NCBI GenBank assembly: GCA_025201365.1 | Contig: JAIXMF010000014.1 | Location: forward strand, 558,001-622,000 | Source of the DNA: Syncephalis plumigaleata | Taxonomy: Eukaryota > Zoopagomycota > Zoopagomycetes > Zoopagales > Piptocephalidaceae | Direction: 5' to 3' | Length of the DNA stretch: 64,000 nt | In this document: positions 52,677-63,513 of the stretch, in pieces | How the letters are laid out: each line of letters opens with the position of its first letter | Numbering within the stretch: position 1 is the stretch's first letter | The notes under the pieces: generated by a model | Database searches by the model: none | Told to the model about the DNA's origin: nothing | What the model saw: only the letters and a program-made list of their open reading frames with translations | Translations under genes and position numbers: made by a program

Positions 52677-52784
52677 CATTATTCCTTGGTACAACAATAA
52701 CAAGTATATCTACAAATCCATCATTCCGTCTATTCATCCATGGTCCTATTACATAACTATCAATCATTGATTGAATAAATATGT
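52677..52784 (+). repeat. dispersed copy of the microexon gene 3' UTR
   Basis: Matches 57530-57646 in the same orientation with few differences: shared ATTCCTTGGTACAACAA, TCCGTCTATTCATCCATGG, TCCTATTACATAA and TTGATTGAATAAATATGT. It includes the likely AATAAA polyadenylation signal. No microexon array precedes it, so it looks like the remaining tail of a lost paralogue. Confidence 0.75.
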
Positions 52785-55308
52785 AATGCTATAGGGCATT
52801 CTTCTACTCTATTCATCGTTCGATTCTTTCTTCTACTTCAGCTATGCTTATTACTTATCGTGTGCCATGAATGAGCATTGTATATCGAGTAAGGTCATCG
52901 AATATTGATTACACGAGTGCTATTTCATCACATATGTCAGTATCCTTAGAACTATGCTTCCTACATATTGTCATTACACTTGGATCACAATATGTCGTAG
53001 TTATGTCTAGTGTTGCTGTAATGCTAGGAACAAAGACAACGTCTACGTTTCTATACTTTAATGCTTAAACGATACAACAGCATGGAAGCGAGTGATGACA
53101 ACAGCAACCAATGGGATTGGTGAAAACACGATTCAATACACATACAAGTGATTACGGAGGACGTAGTCAAATGTGAAAAAGAGAAAGAGAGAGAGAGAGG
53201 TAATTGCAACGGATACGTATTCTTCAATGACACATCGTGGCATCATTAACAATTGGATCTGGACGTTCTGCTGCACGTCGCATGCATCTACCGCATTGGT
53301 GTACACTAGTGTTTGAATAATTGTATAGGCACAACTAGTCAGCATTATTGATAGCAGTTTATTTATTATGCACAAGTACATGTATACACTAGTATCAACA
53401 TCAATCCTTAATCATCATTGTATTGACTGATGCTATACGAGAATTGAACAAGTATGAATGGTCAATCGGTCTATTGATTAATTCGTACTAACTAATGCCA
53501 TTTACGATAGATGGTGCTCAAAGTGCAAAGAGCAGCATTGATCCACGTACAATTATTATGCTGGAATGCGATGAGAAGGAACAGGATAAGCAATTGCAAC
53601 GTAGCATATGTATGCTGTATACTAAAAAGCCATTCTAGATGATTTATACTTGATCAAAATGCCGTTACATTATCGTATGCTATTGGCAAGCTAGGGAAGG
53701 CAGTCAAGCATTTGAATTCTGCTTAATACATGGATTAGTTGTTGATCAATAGGAATAAAGCTTACTTTTGCTATTCTATTCTTACATTGTTGAACATGCA
53801 TACATTAGAATGACAATGTCAAAAGTATGCCATTTGATTTACATGTAGTAAACGTGTATATGTGTGAGGGAATGATGCTTGAGCAATGATCATATGAATA
53901 GGATGAATGTCATATCGTATTATAGATACCATCAAGTATGTTCATGTTCCATTGACACGTCCATATGATTGTGGGATCATTCGATGACATGTCGTGATGC
54001 ATTGCAATCAGTATCAATCACGTCAGTTGACAATGGAATGAGCAATGATAGATTACATACAAATGAACATGTCATGTAGATGTCATGATAATGAATGACA
54101 TTTGTATGGATGTGACAATCAAGTCAGAATAATAATTACATGCACGCTCCATTATTGGGAGCTATCGTGTATTGTTTGTAATTCGCACGTATTTCTATGC
54201 TAAATGAGCATAGTATCGGCTATTCAACTTGATTTGCCATCACTGTCCTACTAGACAGGCATGCTTCCTATTCTTACCTATCCACTTCTTAATCGACTTC
54301 ATCGAACAGCCGACTATCCTCACCACACATGCATGTAATACGCATAACAATCCGAGCATAGCATAATGTCTAATGGTGGTGAAATGCGGGACTAAGGAGT
54401 TAAAACAAGTGAAGATGGAAATGAGTACTTTTATTGACCAGGAAGAATGATGTCTAACAAATAGGTGGATGTAAACGAGCTACATCAGTTCCCAGACTAA
54501 TGATAGTTGCATTCGATAATTCCAAGCAAGTAAACACTCCCTCCTTCGACAAATGCTCATATTCTCCAGCTTGCTTACATTGAACTGATCGATCCGACTA
54601 CTTTGAAAGCAACGGACATCATGAAACACTCGTACATTGTTGTATGCTTGCATTTGTGTCATTGTATTGCAGCTGACGGTTACTTCACTCCTCGTTAAAT
54701 GATTGGCTATTCTAATGATTTAGCACAGACCTCTATTCAAAAACGAAATGGCTGTAACACGCTCTGTTGAACTGATATGTTTTACTCAAACTGAGGTTAG
54801 CTGCTTAACCCTTGACCAGCAAACACCTGTCCAGTTCCCTCATGTGGGGTTGGTAAAACGTATGGACAAAAGCCATGGTGCTGGGGCATTCCAGTTTTCT
54901 TCTTACAAAAACCGGTTTATCCGAATACCAGTCCTGCTACTTTTGAACAATGGCGACTTCTATCACACCACCACCAAAGTAATTCCAATGCGAATGTTTC
55001 TTCCTGGAAATAACAGGTAAAAAGAGAAATGGAAGTGGCGAGTATGGAGGAAATAGTGGATAGCAGCATAGGATTGGGTTACAAGGTCCCGTGAAAAATA
55101 TCCCAGGTGAAGGAAATAAGAGAGAAGGCCTCTTAGAGCTAAAGCAATGTAATGAAATGTGTAATGCAGCGTTATAATATCAGTTCCTGTCGTTACAACA
55201 TGTCGGCATGTGGAGTAGATGCTTAGAGCAACTATTCGCGTGTATAATGAATGACGCCACGATAGCCATCATCATGCTTTCCACCTAAATATTTAGCATC
55301 ATCTCGGC

Positions 55309-55314
55309 TATAAA
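55309..55314 (+). promoter_or_regulatory. TATA box of the microexon gene
   Basis: TATAAA about 150 bp before the ATG at 55460, followed by a CT-rich leader (55363-55402). This is the same arrangement as at the RlpA-like gene. Confidence 0.55.
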
Positions 55315-55362
55315 TCAAGCACTTTTTGACACACCCAACTTGCCATCCTCATATTCACTCTT

Positions 55363-55402
55363 CTACTCTACTCTACTCTACTCTCTCTCTCTCTCTCTCT
55401 CT
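55363..55402. repeat. CTCTA/CT repeat leader
   Basis: CTCTA pentamers then a run of CT dinucleotides, in the presumed 5' UTR of the microexon gene. Confidence 0.8.
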
Positions 55403-55459
55403 ACTTTCTACTCTCGTTCTAGTCAGCTGAGCTATCGATTCCACTAGGCCAACATCAAC

Positions 55460-57463
55460 ATGAAGTTCTCTGCCATTATCGCTATTACCGTCGCCGTCGT
55501 CGCTCTCACCAGTCTGGTCGCCGTTGAAGCTAGTCCCGCCTTGGTCCGTCGTGGTATGTCTGGCCGTGACCCTACCAATTGATGTACTAATCGTAGCCTA
55601 TTGTTTCATTGTCTACCAATGATTACCGATAGGTCGTAAGTTTATGTGTACCAAGTGGTTGTTTTGACGTGTTAATCACACTGTAATGTTTATCCTTCGT
55701 ATTGATTTGTTAATAATAGTTAGTAAGTTATACCATTGACTACAACAAGGATTATGCTAATCATACTATAATGCTTATCCTACATATTGATTTATTAGCT
55801 CCAAGTAATTGACTAGATTGTTGACCATAACAAGTACTATGCTAACTGTAATATAAATCAAAATCATATGTGGTTACTATTTGAAGATGATGTAGGTTAT
55901 CATTCTGATCGTAATAAACGGAATACTAACCACAATTTGTCACACAATCCATATACCTGTCTATCACAGTGCGTAGGTTATCACTCCAGTTGTAACCTAT
56001 AAGGTACTAATTCTAATCTTACACACAATCTACGTATATTTCCGTATAACAGAAAGTAAGTTATCATTCTAACCGTAATGAATGGCTTACTAATCACGCT
56101 ATGACACATGATCCACATATATTCTTGTATAATAGAAAGTAAGTGATCATTCAAATCCTATGCACGAGGTACTAATACCAATATGTCTCATTATCCATAT
56201 CTGCTCCTGGATGATAGGACGTAAGTCATTATTCTGACCGTAATGAATGACGTACTAATCACGCTATGGCACACGATCCACATATCTTTGTATACAATAG
56301 GAAGTAAGTTACCATTCTGGCTGATGTATGACGCGCTAACTATGATATCGCACATGATCCACATACGTTCATGTATGATAGTATGTAAGTCATCATTTTG
56401 ACCGTAATACCTGATGTACTAATATCAGCGTGGCACACGATTCATGTCTGTTTGTGTACGATAGTGGGTAAGTTATTATTTCGGTTACAATTTATAATAT
56501 ACTAATCATGCTATGGCATACAATTCACATATGTTCATGTATGATAGCACGTAAGTTATCATTCTGGCTGATGTATGACGTGCTAACTATGATATCGCAC
56601 ATGATTCATATGTTTCTGAATTATAGATTGTAAGTCATCATTCTGACCGTAATAAATGAAGTACTAACCACAATACGACACACAATTCATCTATGTCCCT
56701 ATATGATAGGTCGTAAGTTGATATTCCGGATGTGGCATACGTCATATTAATCACACTATCGCGCACGATCCACATATGTTCCTGTATGATAGAATGTAAG
56801 TTACCATTCTGGCTGTAATGAATGGCTTACTAACTACACTATGGCACATGATTCACATACGTTCTTGGATATGATAGAATGTAAGTTATCATTCTGACTA
56901 TAACCTATGAGATATTAATTGTAACGTGGCACATGACCCATATATGTTTGTGTATGATAGTTGGTAAGTTGGCATTCTGACCGTAATAAGCGAATGTACT
57001 AATAATCATGCTATGATACATGATCCACCTATGCTTCCGTATAATAGGACGTAAGTCAATATTTCCAATCATAATATACGATGTACTAATGATAATGTGG
57101 CACATGATGTCCATATATTTGTGGATAACAGTGCGTAAGTTACTATTCCCGATGATAACGTATGGGTGTACTAATGTTAACATGACACATGATCCATATA
57201 CGCTTGTGTACGATAGAGAGTAAGTGAATATCGCTCACTGTAATGTGTGAATGAGTACTAATTACTGTATGGCGCATGATTCACGTATGTTTGTGTATAA
57301 CAGTATGTAAGTTAGCATTCCACTTGTCATCTACGATATGTTAATCACAATACAATACCCATTAATTAAATGCTAGGATTAAGCAGTAAGTAATAATCCA
57401 CAATAATCATACTCATACTAATCCATTATGGTTACAGAGCAAGACGAGGACATCATCAAGTAG
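55460..57463 (+). CDS. secreted peptide gene made of one-codon microexons
   Basis: Exon 1 (55460-55553) encodes a signal peptide (MKFSAIIAITVAVVALTSL) and ends ALVRR plus one base. Then come exons GTC (55633-55635), TTA (55720-55722), CTCCAA (55799-55804) and ATGAT (55887-55891), and seventeen 3-nt exons starting at 55970, 56053, 56136, 56218, 56301, 56382, 56465, 56548, 56627, 56710, 56793, 56878, 56961, 57048, 57132, 57217 and 57304. Between them are GTAAGT-TACTAAT-ATAG introns of 76-84 nt. After the 5-nt exon the frame is phase 0, so each triplet is one codon: GLTPND, then CKKDEYWHIVNNLDCRY, then stop. The stop comes as GAT TAA in a 9-nt exon (57377-57385) or as a lone TAA exon (57387-57389). 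A final exon starts at 57438; in exon 1's own phase it reads EQDEDIIK-stop (57463). The protein family is unknown. Splicing is inferred, not observed. Confidence 0.72.
55636..57386 (+). repeat. tandem array of intron-plus-codon units (period about 83 bp)
   Basis: Twenty-one consecutive introns with related sequence. From about 55892 on they are clearly copies of one another: GTAAGTTATCATTCTG at the 5' end, then a variable CGTAATGAATGA-like part, TACTAATCACGCTATGGC around the branch site, CACATGATCCACATATGTT, and TGTATGATAG at the 3' end. Eleven of the 23 introns in the gene are 80 nt if the last acceptor is 57386. The exon triplet between units is different nearly every time while the splice signals are kept. 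That is the reverse of a decaying minisatellite. Confidence 0.85.
57387..57389 (+). other. possible 3-nt exon that is itself the stop codon
   Basis: TAA between AAGCAG and GTAATA. Using this acceptor makes the preceding intron exactly 80 nt, the modal length of the array. The alternative (acceptor TGCTAG, 9-nt exon 57377-57385, donor GTAAGT) has the stronger donor and also gives an in-frame TAA. Confidence 0.4.
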
Positions 57464-58054
57464 ATATTATAGGTATTCAAGTCAAGAATGTATTGGTGCA
57501 AGACCCTTTAGTATCCATGTCATTCAAGTCATTATTCCTTGGTACAACAACAACAAGTATATCTACAAGTCCCTTCCGTCTATTCATCCATGGTCCTATT
57601 ACATAAATATCAACTAATGGCTGGTTCATTGATTGAATAAATATGTGCTATTCTGACCATTATACATATTGAATATCAATGTTGTTGGTAAACATTTATT
57701 TAATGTCAAAAAGAGAAAAGCGAAATTTAATTGAAAATAAAACTGAAAAACTAGAAATGCTTTAGAACAAATAGGTGTGTGCGTCCACTTGACTACATAT
57801 AATAGCGAGCAATACCTAATAATAATGCATTTTAACTTTTGTTAAATACTGGCTATTATCTATGTACAAGTAAGACACGAATGCAGCTATAATGGTAGTA
57901 GTAATGATGATGTTGTTGATGATGATAATGGTGATGGCAATTATACTTAAAGCGTAGTATTGTATGTATGTATATCTGTATATGTATGACTGAATGACTG
58001 AATGTATATATGTATGATTGTTGAATTAAATAATGTAATGGCAATGATGACATG
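57464..58054. other. 3' UTR and convergent intergenic region
   Basis: Contains the 3' UTR copy shared with 52.68 kb (57530-57646, AATAAA at about 57636) and the 3' flank of the minus-strand kinase gene. Nothing else seen. Confidence 0.5.
57530..57646 (+). repeat. 3' UTR segment also present at 52.68 kb
   Basis: See the copy at 52677-52784. This copy has an extra 8-10 bases (CTAATGGCTGG) before the AATAAA. Confidence 0.75.
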
Positions 58055-60065
58055 CTAGTCAAGTTTACGCGCTTCACCAACACGAGTGATGGTACTTGTC
58101 GTCACCTTAGTCGGCTGTTTGCTAGAACCACCTCCAATTGCCATGGTACGTCTACTTTGCATGGTATTGGTTTGATTGAGTAGTCTACCGCTTACGGTCT
58201 GAGCAATTTCATTGTTGTTGTTGGTGCGAGATGCGGCAGTGGTGGCAGCCGTGCTTGGTGTACTTATGGAGGATCGTCGCTCTCGAGGTAGCCTGTGTCG
58301 TTGCGTCCAAATGGAATCATAGGCACGCTGTCTATCCGATTCTACGGCATGTGCCGCTTCACTCTGGCTGAGTTCACTAAGAAATCGAGCCATACCGAAA
58401 TCGATAAACTGTGGCGTGAATGTATAGGACACCTTGGATGGCATCGACGATGATTGCTCGTTAATGTCACCTGGTTCCATGGTGCCAGCAGGGCCATCCG
58501 CGAATCCATTACCACCACGACCGTTGCCGGACCGACGTCCACCAAACCACGAACGTACAGAGTTACGAGTGGGGAATAAGGCCAGTCCCAAATTGCTGCC
58601 GTTGGCCTCTTGAGTGGTGGCAGGTGTGATGGGGAAGCCGAATCCAAGTAGACCATCACCGTCGCTAGCACCAGAGATGGTAGACTCGGCGTATGTTCGT
58701 GTCGGGCCAACACCTAGTCGTGACAATGGTCCCGGTAAACGATGACAGAAGCAGAGGTAGCGTCTCCACCAAGGAATCTTCGGCTCAACTCGGAATCGAA
58801 TATTACCGGCATGTACGTCACTATGAGCAATGCCACGACGATGGATGGCACGCGTGACGGCGTGGCGTGTTTTGCTGGCCAGCTTACGTAGACGTGCCTC
58901 GGATGTGATGAGACCTTGATCGACCAATTCTTGTGGTTCAAGTCCCGCTACGTAGTCCATTACCAACGCGTTACGACCATCTCCCAGTGCTACTTCACCG
59001 CGAAGCATACCCATACGACGAAGTGCACGCGCCTCATGTCCTTTCCTGTGTCCGAATAGACCGGCTCGACGCATTGTTTTCAGATTCTCTTCTTCTGTCG
59101 TGTGTGGAAACTTGATGGCCACAAGATCGGATGGATCATCAATGTTGACACCGAGATAAACACGACCGAAACGACCGGGACCACCTAATGGCTGATTGGG
59201 ATGGTAGCGGAATGTTAGACCATCGGTTACTTTGAGAAACTTTGCCTGTGCATCATCGCTAACATGAGGCAAAGCGTAAAGGGACTGAGGACGAGGGTAG
59301 CTAAACGAGGGACGTGGCGAGCTAGGACGACTCTGCTGCTGCAAACTATTGACGGTGGCTAATGACGGTCGTCGACTGCCCGTGCCATTATTCGTCATGA
59401 GTATACCACGAAGCGGTGATGCCACTGGACTAGCTGAAGCGACAGCCGATGCAGGCATATTACCATTGCGTTTCGGTGAACGATCATTATACGTGGCGGG
59501 TGCCTCCTTACTAAGACTACCCTCCATCGCTCGTTTCGACTGGCCTTGCTTACGTGAATCTGCAGCACTCCAGGAATTCTGTCGTACTAATGGATGACCG
59601 CCATTGGGTGGTATATCATCGGACCACCGTACAGAACGGATAGAAGAGGCCGACGATGATATGTGCGTGGATTGACGACGAGAAGAAGAGGCACTTTGAT
59701 CTCTACGCGTGGCTGCTCGTTCTAATATAATAGGAAACAGATCATGAGGCATAATGACATTCGGTGCCGCATTAGGGGTAATGGAATTGTTCTCGTTATG
59801 CTGTGATTGATTACGATTATTGTGATTGTTATTGCTGTTATTATTATTACTGCCAGAAGTCATTGTTGTTCGTTTAGCAGTTTCGGATAGGTTCTTAGGA
59901 TTAGATGACTATTTTGTGTGTGTATTTGATTAGTTAGTTATTCGTAAGTTAAGCTATTAACTTACCTTTATATTGGATGATGTAGATGCAGATGTAGATG
60001 TCGGCGATGATGATGATGAATATTCTGACATTGAACATGTAGTGGCTGGATTAGTAGCAGCAGCG

Positions 60066-60102
<37 letters not shown>

Positions 60103-60418
60103 ATAAATGTGCATCATTAGCGATTTGGTTGAGTTTAGTGATAGATCCATCAATGGTTCCATATGATGTCATAACCATTTTGTCTGATGATTTATGCATG
60201 TTGCCTGCATTCGATGCTGCTGCTGCTGCTGCTGCAGGACTCTCCCGAGACATGGATGTTGATGTTGATGCTGTTGCTGATGATGATGATGATGATGATA
60301 TAAGCATGGCTGGTTGTTCTTTTGCACCTGTAGCTGCATTCTTTCCAAGAGAAGCACTCTCTGGTTCTATATTATTCGCCGTCGATTCCAATTGAGGTTG
60401 CACTAACTCTGTAGGCAT
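58055..60418 (-). CDS. atypical protein kinase-like protein
   Basis: Two exons, 60418-59966 and 59908-58055, about 770 residues. The N-terminal 390 or so residues are disordered, with poly-Ser, poly-Ala, poly-Thr and poly-Asn runs. The kinase-like part has the glycine loop PLGGPGRFGRVYLG, VAIKF (the ATP-binding Lys), ALVMDYVAG (hinge), RGIAHSDVHAGNIRF (HxD...N catalytic loop; Asp and Asn kept but HSD with His after it instead of HRDxK) and QFIDFGMARF (DFG). About 130 residues separate the catalytic loop from DFG, where 15-20 is usual; the insert is Gly/Ser/Asn-rich. The C-terminus after DFG is short and lacks a clear APE motif. It is probably an active but atypical kinase, unrelated in detail to the secreted pseudokinase at 3.8 kb. 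Substrate unknown. Confidence 0.7.
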
Positions 60419-63400
60419 GACAGACAAAGTAGCGCGGAAGAGTAAATCGATTGGTTACACGCCTCTTTTTGTTGATTGATATAAACTAATGCAATCGTAA
60501 AACTATTCGAATCAATCAGTAAGATATGAGACTGATTCACAAGTTGTCGTTAGTGAAATGGTAATTGATAGATGATAATGATAATGAAAATGATAACAAT
60601 AAATGATAACAATAACAATAACAATGATAATACGATGATGATAATAATACGATACGAGGTAGGTCAATAATAAATAACAGAAGTAGTAATGAGTATAATA
60701 ATTATTACGAATAGTCCTATATATATCTAAGAAGCCTATTGTCGTTCTCAATCCTCACCACACAACTACTATATACCAATAGTAGTAGTAATAGTCTATC
60801 CCGAGTGGACAGTATGGAAAGGTTAAAGAAGGAGGAAGAGGACAAAGATTGTCTAGGACCAGCCGACAAAATACAAGAGAAAGAAAGAAGAAAAGAGAAT
60901 ACACTAGTGTAATTAGCGAAGAATGAATCGTCTACAGACTAATGAAATACGTAAACGAGACTAGTATTAATCGATCAAAGTATTCAGACAATGAGATTTG
61001 GAAATGAAAAGAGGAAAAGAAAGAAAGCGGAGAAAGGAGGAGTGCAAAGAAATGAATATACGTGCGTGTTCCTCACTCTCACTCTCTCACTCTCTCACTC
61101 TCTGTATGCGCTCAGTAGGTGATATGATCAAATAAGAAATGAAAGGATGATATCGGAGAGTAGGAAAAAGAAGAAACGTGCGATGCAGCAGAAAAGAGAA
61201 AGTGACTACACAACACGTTTTAGGCAAGCCAAGGAAAAAGGAGAGGAATAGAAAAGATGGGTCTTAGCCAAGGTGATAAATAATGTTGATAGCTACTAGT
61301 GCTACTAGTGTTACTACTAGTGTAACCACGAATAGTTGGATGTTAGAATAGAGAGAGAGAGAGAGAGAGAGAGGTCAAGCATGTGTGTGTGAGTGTGTGA
61401 GCGTATGCGTGAATATATGTGTATATGGCCTATTAGACAAATAAAGCCAATGGTGCAGCATGCCTTGACAATACACGATAGTTCTAGCCCATTCACTAAG
61501 AATGAATATAGCAAGATGAGAGCGTGTTGTTGAACGGATAAATGAGGATGAATACTGGTTTACACGCAATGTAACGCGTGGATACTTGCAACAAAGAGTA
61601 AATCAAAGAATAATAGCAGTAGTAACAGCAGCGAGATATATAAAAGAATGTTGTAGTTGAACTAGTTGTTCATCAATTATACACGCATACACGCATAGAC
61701 ATACACACACACACATGCGCATACAACCGAGAACGGAAGCGGGAAAATGTCAAACCACACAATACGGAATTATTCTGTATAAATGAACGACAATGGTAAG
61801 GACAATGTGCGTGCATATGAGCATGTATCCTGTATGGTGTATGGCATCAAACGAGAATGGCACGGTAAATTAACGTCAAACAACTAGACACACACACACA
61901 CAGTCAGTGTAGATGGTAAGAGGAAAACCAGTTATGACAAGAGACGAGCATACGAGAAGAGACGTTTCCACATGGATTACGTTTATATGCGGTATTTCGG
62001 ATATAGCACAACATATACTAGAAACCGGATAACCATATTCACCAATCAATTAATAAAGGAATGAATGAATAAATGAATATGGTATAGTCATCATCTGCGT
62101 GTCACAATTGTTACGTATCTACAATGTAGACATAGACACACAGACATTAACCGACTAATCTCTCTGGAACAAAGGAGAACAAGCAAGTAAACAAATGAAA
62201 GAAAGAGGAATACACACCTTTCATGTCAAGAACCAGTAAGGCACATGAATAGAAATACAACATATGCAGCAGTGACTATTATAAAGTCAAGTAATTCATT
62301 CATCAATAATAGTAGCAATATAAATACGCCTTTGACATGAATGCATATAGCTCTATTTATAACACTTATAAACATCAATGCAACGCATAGATTGAAATGT
62401 AGGATCCCTGCTGTCTCGTGAGTAAATGTATGCGTGTAGGTATGCGTGTAGGTAACTTTGCCACCATGCCATGTCACATCATCCCATTCATTTATCTGTA
62501 CAATCCATACAATGATAATAATGATAATAATAGAAAACGCCAAGAGTGCCACACACAGTCTTACTATATTTATAAATGATATATATAAATATATAGATAT
62601 ATATATATACTTACCTACTTGTAATTGTTTATTATTCGTAATAATAAACCACTAGTACTATGATTGATACTGATGATAATGGTGCAGTACACTACAAACT
62701 AGATAATGATCTGCCTGCTTATCTCGTAAGCGTAGTCTTAAATACGCTCAGCGTGTATATGTTGTGGTTGTTGTGGTTGTTGCTTCTGATAATAAAGTAG
62801 CGTATTGATAAAACTAACTATAGACAAAAAAGACAGCTGCCACTATTGCTGCTACTGATATTCTTATGGTCGTAGTGAGTATAAGTAACCAGTTGACTAA
62901 TCAATGACTTTCAATTACAAGAAAACAAAATAAATGAACACAGTGAATTGGTGTGGAATGAGAGTGAGTGAGTAAGTAAGTAAAGTGTGAATGAGGAGAG
63001 TAAGAGAGAGAAGGAACACTCAATATGGTGGATGAATTTAAAGGTGTTCTTACGAGTGGTGAGTGTAGACTGGTATGGTTTGAAATACCGCGCAAGTGTG
63101 CCACAATGAATTGGAAAACGCCGTCACTTACGGGATTATTCTCCATGGCAAAATGACTCATTTCTATCCCGTGAATAATCATCATCCTATAATGAGCATG
63201 GCTGGATAATGTACTAGTTATCTATACTAGTAGTAAACACATTCCTGTGTGTGTGTCAGTATGAGGCATGGTGTACTACCAAAGGCATTCTTTCTCCCTT
63301 ACTACTCTCTTTCTCTCTCACCCTTCATACGCGTAACTGTTTTAATCAGCCATGTTAACTCGTAACTACGATGGACGTGTTTCTTTCTTGTTCCTTTCCC

Positions 63401-63513
63401 TTCTACGGCTTATCTACAAATTACTCGATTGGATATACACTAGATTCGGTTGATAAACACGTGTGTAATGCAACTTTAATGGATAGATACTAGATTAACC
63501 TATTTATCATTTA
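60419..63513. other. long intergenic region
   Basis: About 3.1 kb without a recognisable gene: GA-rich, with GATAAT repeats (60560-60650), CACTCT, GA, GTGTGA and CA microsatellites and TATATA at 62580-62610. Splice-like GTAAG motifs on the minus strand near 62,900-63,190 may belong to untranslated exons of the gene at 63.5 kb or its neighbour, but I cannot support a coding model. Confidence 0.5.
61350..61373. repeat. (GA)n microsatellite
   Basis: Twelve GA dinucleotides. Confidence 0.85.

Larger units (their letters stand above)
52233..55459. other. long intergenic region
   Basis: About 3.2 kb with no convincing gene. It contains a dispersed copy of the microexon gene's 3' UTR (52677-52784), a GA tract (about 53180-53200), many TCATGT/ACATGA words (53.9-54.1 kb) and a 90-codon ORF at 54748-55020 without recognisable similarity. 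The last 150 bp hold the TATA box and CT-rich leader of the microexon gene. Confidence 0.5.

Noticed and set aside
54748-55020. 90-codon ORF
   Set aside because: It has an ATG but no recognisable motif, no support from neighbours and ordinary AT-rich composition; length alone is not enough.
56905-57223. Open frames inside the array (minus 56905-57183, plus 57020-57223)
   Set aside because: They arise because the 83-bp units lack stops in some frames over several repeats; no start context and no protein signal.
55560-57430. CRISPR-like array or simple minisatellite
   Set aside because: The period is regular, but the 'spacers' are 3 nt and the repeats vary by 20-40%. The sequence carries donor, branch and acceptor signals in the right order in a fungal gene context.
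62901-63185. Minus-strand ORF with a GTAAGT inside
   Set aside because: The frame is rich in repeat-derived Ser/His/Thr, has no family signal, and the splice-like site leads to no clear next exon.
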